Shown here: in pieces, positions 61,601 through 64,000 of the stretch | How the letters are laid out: each line of letters opens with the position of its first letter | Position numbering within the stretch: position 1 is the stretch's first letter | Source: Brevibacterium daeguense | Lineage (GTDB): Bacteria > Actinomycetota > Actinomycetes > Actinomycetales > Brevibacteriaceae | DNA length: 64,000 nt | Assembly: GCF_021729135.1 (NCBI RefSeq) | Contig: NZ_JAJTWW010000004.1 | Coordinates: 124,001-188,000, forward strand | Direction of reading: 5' to 3' | The notes under the pieces: model-generated | Told to the model about the DNA's origin: nothing | The model's input: only the letters and a program-made list of their open reading frames with translations | Database searches by the model: none | Made by a program: the position numbers and the translations under genes

Positions 61601-62395
61601 TCAGGCCTCCGTCTGCTCCTCGTCCGCGCGGAGCGACTCGAGCGCCGCAAGCACGTGCGGAACGCGCAGCTGGCCGGGTGCGGAGATCTCGCCGACCGCG
61701 GCGAAGGTCGCGGCCGAGCCGAATTCTCCGCCCACCAGCCGCGTGGCCTTGCCCAGCCGGCCCATCGCAATCGCCACCACCGGAATCGGCAGCGTCGCCT
61801 GCGCCCTGTCGGCCACACTGAGCACCTCGAGGACGTCGGTGCGGTGATTGGGCATCACCGCGATCTTGGCGACGTTCGCGCCCGCCTTCTCCATGCGCGC
61901 CATCAGGCGGATCAGGTGCTCGGCCGGCGGGGTCTGCTCGAAGTCGTGGAACGAGGCGAAGGAGCACACCTCGGCGGCGGCGGCGCGGGCGATGAGGTCC
62001 TCCGCGGCCGTGCGCTGGAACTCGATGTCGACAGCGGTTGGCCCCAGCCCGATGAAGAAGTCGAGCAGCGCCGCGTACGCCTCTTCAGTGACCGGGGCGT
62101 ACCCGCCCTCGATGGTGGTGCGCAGCGTCATGAGCACCGGCAGGTCGGACGCGGCAGACTGCAGCGCCTCCCATCCGGCGGTGACGGCAGCCCGGACCGC
62201 GTCGAGTCCGTCGACGCCGAGTTCCTCGCTCTGCCGGATCTCGTCGAGGGCATCGACGCGCCATTCGATGACGTCGACGCCCTCGGTGGCGGCGGCGCGA
62301 GCGGCCTGGTCCGCCAACTCGGCCGCGTCCCGGGGGGTCAGAGGGACGATGACCGCGGGAAAGACGTCCGCAGGAACAAAAGGCAATGATTTCAT
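61601..62395 (-). CDS. aroD: Type I 3-dehydroquinate dehydratase
   Basis: A 264-residue class I dehydroquinase, which forms a Schiff base and dehydrates 3-dehydroquinate to 3-dehydroshikimate. The lysine is in NVAKIAVMP and the catalytic His in SFHDFEQTP; EWRVDALDE and IPVVAIAMGRLG are further signatures. Many actinobacteria use the unrelated type II enzyme for aromatic amino acids, so this one may serve quinate use or be the sole biosynthetic form. No other shikimate genes are near. ATG at 62395 starts the frame. Confidence 0.88.
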   Translation of the reverse strand: MKSLPFVPADVFPAVIVPLTPRDAAELADQAARAAATEGVDVIEWRVDALDEIRQSEELGVDGLDAVRAAVTAGWEALQSAASDLPVLMTLRTTIEGGYAPVTEEAYAALLDFFIGLGPTAVDIEFQRTAAEDLIARAAAAEVCSFASFHDFEQTPPAEHLIRLMARMEKAGANVAKIAVMPNHRTDVLEVLSVADRAQATLPIPVVAIAMGRLGKATRLVGGEFGSAATFAAVGEISAPGQLRVPHVLAALESLRADEEQTEA

Positions 62396-62789
62396 GACTC
62401 AAACTCTAGCCGCGAACGCACTCCCACCCCCAATGCCCCTCTCTCATCTCCTCCGGCGGGGCACGAGCTTCCTCCGGCGGGGCACGAGCTGCTCGTGAAT
62501 CCGCAGCGCCGCCCCCACCTCGGCGCACCTGCCATAACGAAAGGACAACGATCCCGGATGCGGGCATCATCACTGATCAGGAGCGCTACTGTAAGTTGAT
62601 CGGCAGTTCCCGCACAGGCTCGAGAGGGGGAAGAACGGCGAATCGGACGGGCATATTACCTAGACTCGGGCCAGCGCCAACCGTGCGTCCCGGCATCGCG
62701 GCCATCATCGTCTTCGCAGATCAGCGTCTTCTCTGCTGCCGCGCACCCGGGTTGCACCTGTTCCTGTCTCCAACAGAAAGGTCACCGCT
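62396..62789. other. Non-coding stretch between aroD and proV
   Basis: No gene was recognised here. It contains an exact 21-base tandem duplication (62449-62469, then 62470-62490; ends GGGGCACGAGCT). A possible -10, TAGACT, is at 62661-62666, which would leave a leader of about 120 bases before proV. No riboswitch fold was recognised. Confidence 0.55.
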
Positions 62790-64000
62790 GTGGCAGTCGT
62801 CCGCGCCTCCCACGTCTACAAGATCTTCGGCAGACAGGGGAAGGAAGTCGTCGAGCAGCTGAACCTCGGCAGATCCCGCGACGAGCTCCGGAGGCTCGGA
62901 ACCGCTGCCGTCATCGACGCGAGCTTCGAAGTCGAGAAGGGCGAGACCTTCGTCGTCATGGGCCTGTCCGGATCGGGCAAGTCCACGCTCATCCGGATGA
63001 TCAACGGCCTCTGGACCCCGACCGCCGGATCGATCGAGATCAACGGCCAGGACATCTCCCGGATGGACGCCAAGCAGCTGCGCCGGCTCAGGGCTGACAA
63101 CATCTCGATGGTGTTCCAGCACTTCGCGCTGCTGCCGCACCGCACGGTCCGGGAGAACGCCGCCTACGCCCTCGAGATCAAGAAGGTCCCCAAGGCCGAC
63201 CGGCTGGAACGAGCCGATCATTGGCTCGATGTGGTCGGGCTCGGCGGCTGGGGCGACAAGCTCCCCGGTCAGCTCTCCGGCGGCATGCAGCAGCGAGTCG
63301 GCCTCGCCCGCGCCCTCGTCGCAGAGACCGATGTGCTGCTGATGGACGAGGCGTTCTCCGCCCTCGACCCGCTGATCCGCCGCGAGATGCAGGATCAGCT
63401 CGTCGAGCTGCAGGCGAACCTCAACAAGACCGTCATCTTCATCACCCACGACCTCAACGAGGCCATGTACCTGGGTGACAGGATCGCGGTCATGCGCGAC
63501 GGTCGCATCATCCAGATCGGCACCGCCGAGGAGATCCTCACCGACCCCGCTGATGATTACATCGCCAACTTCGTCCAGGACGTGGACCGCGCCCGCGTGC
63601 TCACCGCCTCGTCGATCATGCGCACGCCGGATGCGGTGATCACCGACACGGCCGGTCCGCGGGTCGCGATCAAGACGATGGAGGAGGCGCGGTCCTCCGC
63701 GCTGCTCGTCACCGACCGCTCCCGCACCCTCCTCGGCATGGTCACCGACCGCGCAGTCGTGAGCGCGGCCCGCGAGGGTGTCCGCGACCTCCGGAGTCTC
63801 ATCGAGACGAGCGGCGTGCTCACGGTCGGTGCCGACACCCCGCTCTCGGAGCTCTTCGCCCCCAGCTCGGCCTCACGCGTCCCGCTTGCGGTCGTCGACG
63901 AGACCAACAAGCTGCTGGGCGTCGTGCCGCGCATCGCCCTCCTGAACTCGATGGCCTCTGTCGGGCCGTCCACCGGGGAGATGCCGGCCGTCGGCACCCT
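62790..64000 (+). CDS. proV: Glycine betaine/proline ABC transporter ATP-binding protein (runs off the window)
   Basis: The first 403 residues of a ProV/OpuAA-type ATPase. Walker A is GLSGSGKST, Q-loop VFQHFALLPH, signature LSGGMQQRV and Walker B VLLMDEAFSALD. The N-terminal extension (KIFGRQ, then RSRDELRRLG) is typical of betaine importers. From about residue 275 two CBS domains begin (IMRTPDAVITD, ALLVTDRSRTLLGMVTD), which sense ionic strength. Its product would energise betaine uptake for osmotic protection and for the GbcAB pathway. GTG at 62790 has AAAGG upstream. Confidence 0.92.
   Translation, partial: MAVVRASHVYKIFGRQGKEVVEQLNLGRSRDELRRLGTAAVIDASFEVEKGETFVVMGLSGSGKSTLIRMINGLWTPTAGSIEINGQDISRMDAKQLRRLRADNISMVFQHFALLPHRTVRENAAYALEIKKVPKADRLERADHWLDVVGLGGWGDKLPGQLSGGMQQRVGLARALVAETDVLLMDEAFSALDPLIRREMQDQLVELQANLNKTVIFITHDLNEAMYLGDRIAVMRDGRIIQIGTAEEILTDPADDYIANFVQDVDRARVLTASSIMRTPDAVITDTAGPRVAIKTMEEARSSALLVTDRSRTLLGMVTDRAVVSAAREGVRDLRSLIETSGVLTVGADTPLSELFAPSSASRVPLAVVDETNKLLGVVPRIALLNSMASVGPSTGEMPAVGT

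Noticed and set aside
62396..62789. Betaine-responsive riboswitch before proV
   Set aside because: The long leader invites it, but no paired structure beyond the simple duplication could be seen.
62721..63449. A 242-codon minus-strand frame at the window end
   Set aside because: It is antisense to proV, which has every ABC ATPase motif.

Overview
The window is high-GC, densely coded DNA of an actinobacterium. Frequent GTG and TTG starts, actinobacterial families (TM2, DUF3817, DUF4235, an Rv2629-type Balon relative, EtfD) and a fused oleBC gene point to Micrococcales. A Brevibacterium-like member is the best guess, but no rRNA or marker gene is present to prove it. I see no tRNA, rRNA, CRISPR array, insertion sequence or phage gene; this looks like ordinary chromosome rich in acyl-CoA metabolism.

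Layout. 1-7 kb: a truncated polysaccharide deacetylase, a degenerate acyl-adenylate synthetase, a crotonase/2,4-dienoyl-CoA-reductase pair and the glycine betaine monooxygenase gbcAB. 7-10.3 kb: catalase, an ankyrin protein and a stand-alone OleA paralogue. 10.5-15.5 kb: a GntR regulator divergent from an operon of CoA-transferase, class I fumarase and acyl-CoA dehydrogenase. 15.8-19.4 kb: two TM2 proteins, a broken Hsp20 gene behind a HAIR-like operator, and a ribosome-hibernation (Balon) homologue. 19.5-24 kb: tyrosine phosphatase, TauE exporter, levodione-reductase-like SDR, dienelactone hydrolase and another SDR. 24.1-29 kb: oleA-oleBC-oleD, for long-chain olefins by head-to-head condensation. 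29-41 kb: fatty-acid catabolism, with two AMP ligases, two acyl-CoA dehydrogenase pairs, a crotonase and propionyl-CoA synthetase. 41-52.3 kb: zinc-type ArsR regulator, aminotransferase, GCS2 ligase, M20 peptidase, FkbM methyltransferase, N-acylamino acid racemase/OSBS, thioesterase and two CDF metal transporters, one coupled to a very short substrate-binding lipoprotein. 52.5-64 kb: flotillin, mutarotase, ferritin-like/VIT1 iron transporter, class IV aminotransferase, EtfD, type I dehydroquinase and the start of a glycine betaine ABC transporter (proV).

How it fits together. Acyl-CoA dehydrogenases pass electrons to ETF and then to EtfD. Promoters of several acyl-CoA units, including etfD and the 4-kb crotonase unit, share a palindrome near AACGATCGTT, in two cases overlapping the -35 box. 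This suggests one TetR/FadR-like regulator encoded elsewhere. Betaine is probably imported through the ProV system and demethylated by GbcAB. The Ole proteins divert the same acyl-CoA pool to olefins. Regulatory hairpins, leaderless promoters and short tandem repeats, some inside genes, are listed individually.
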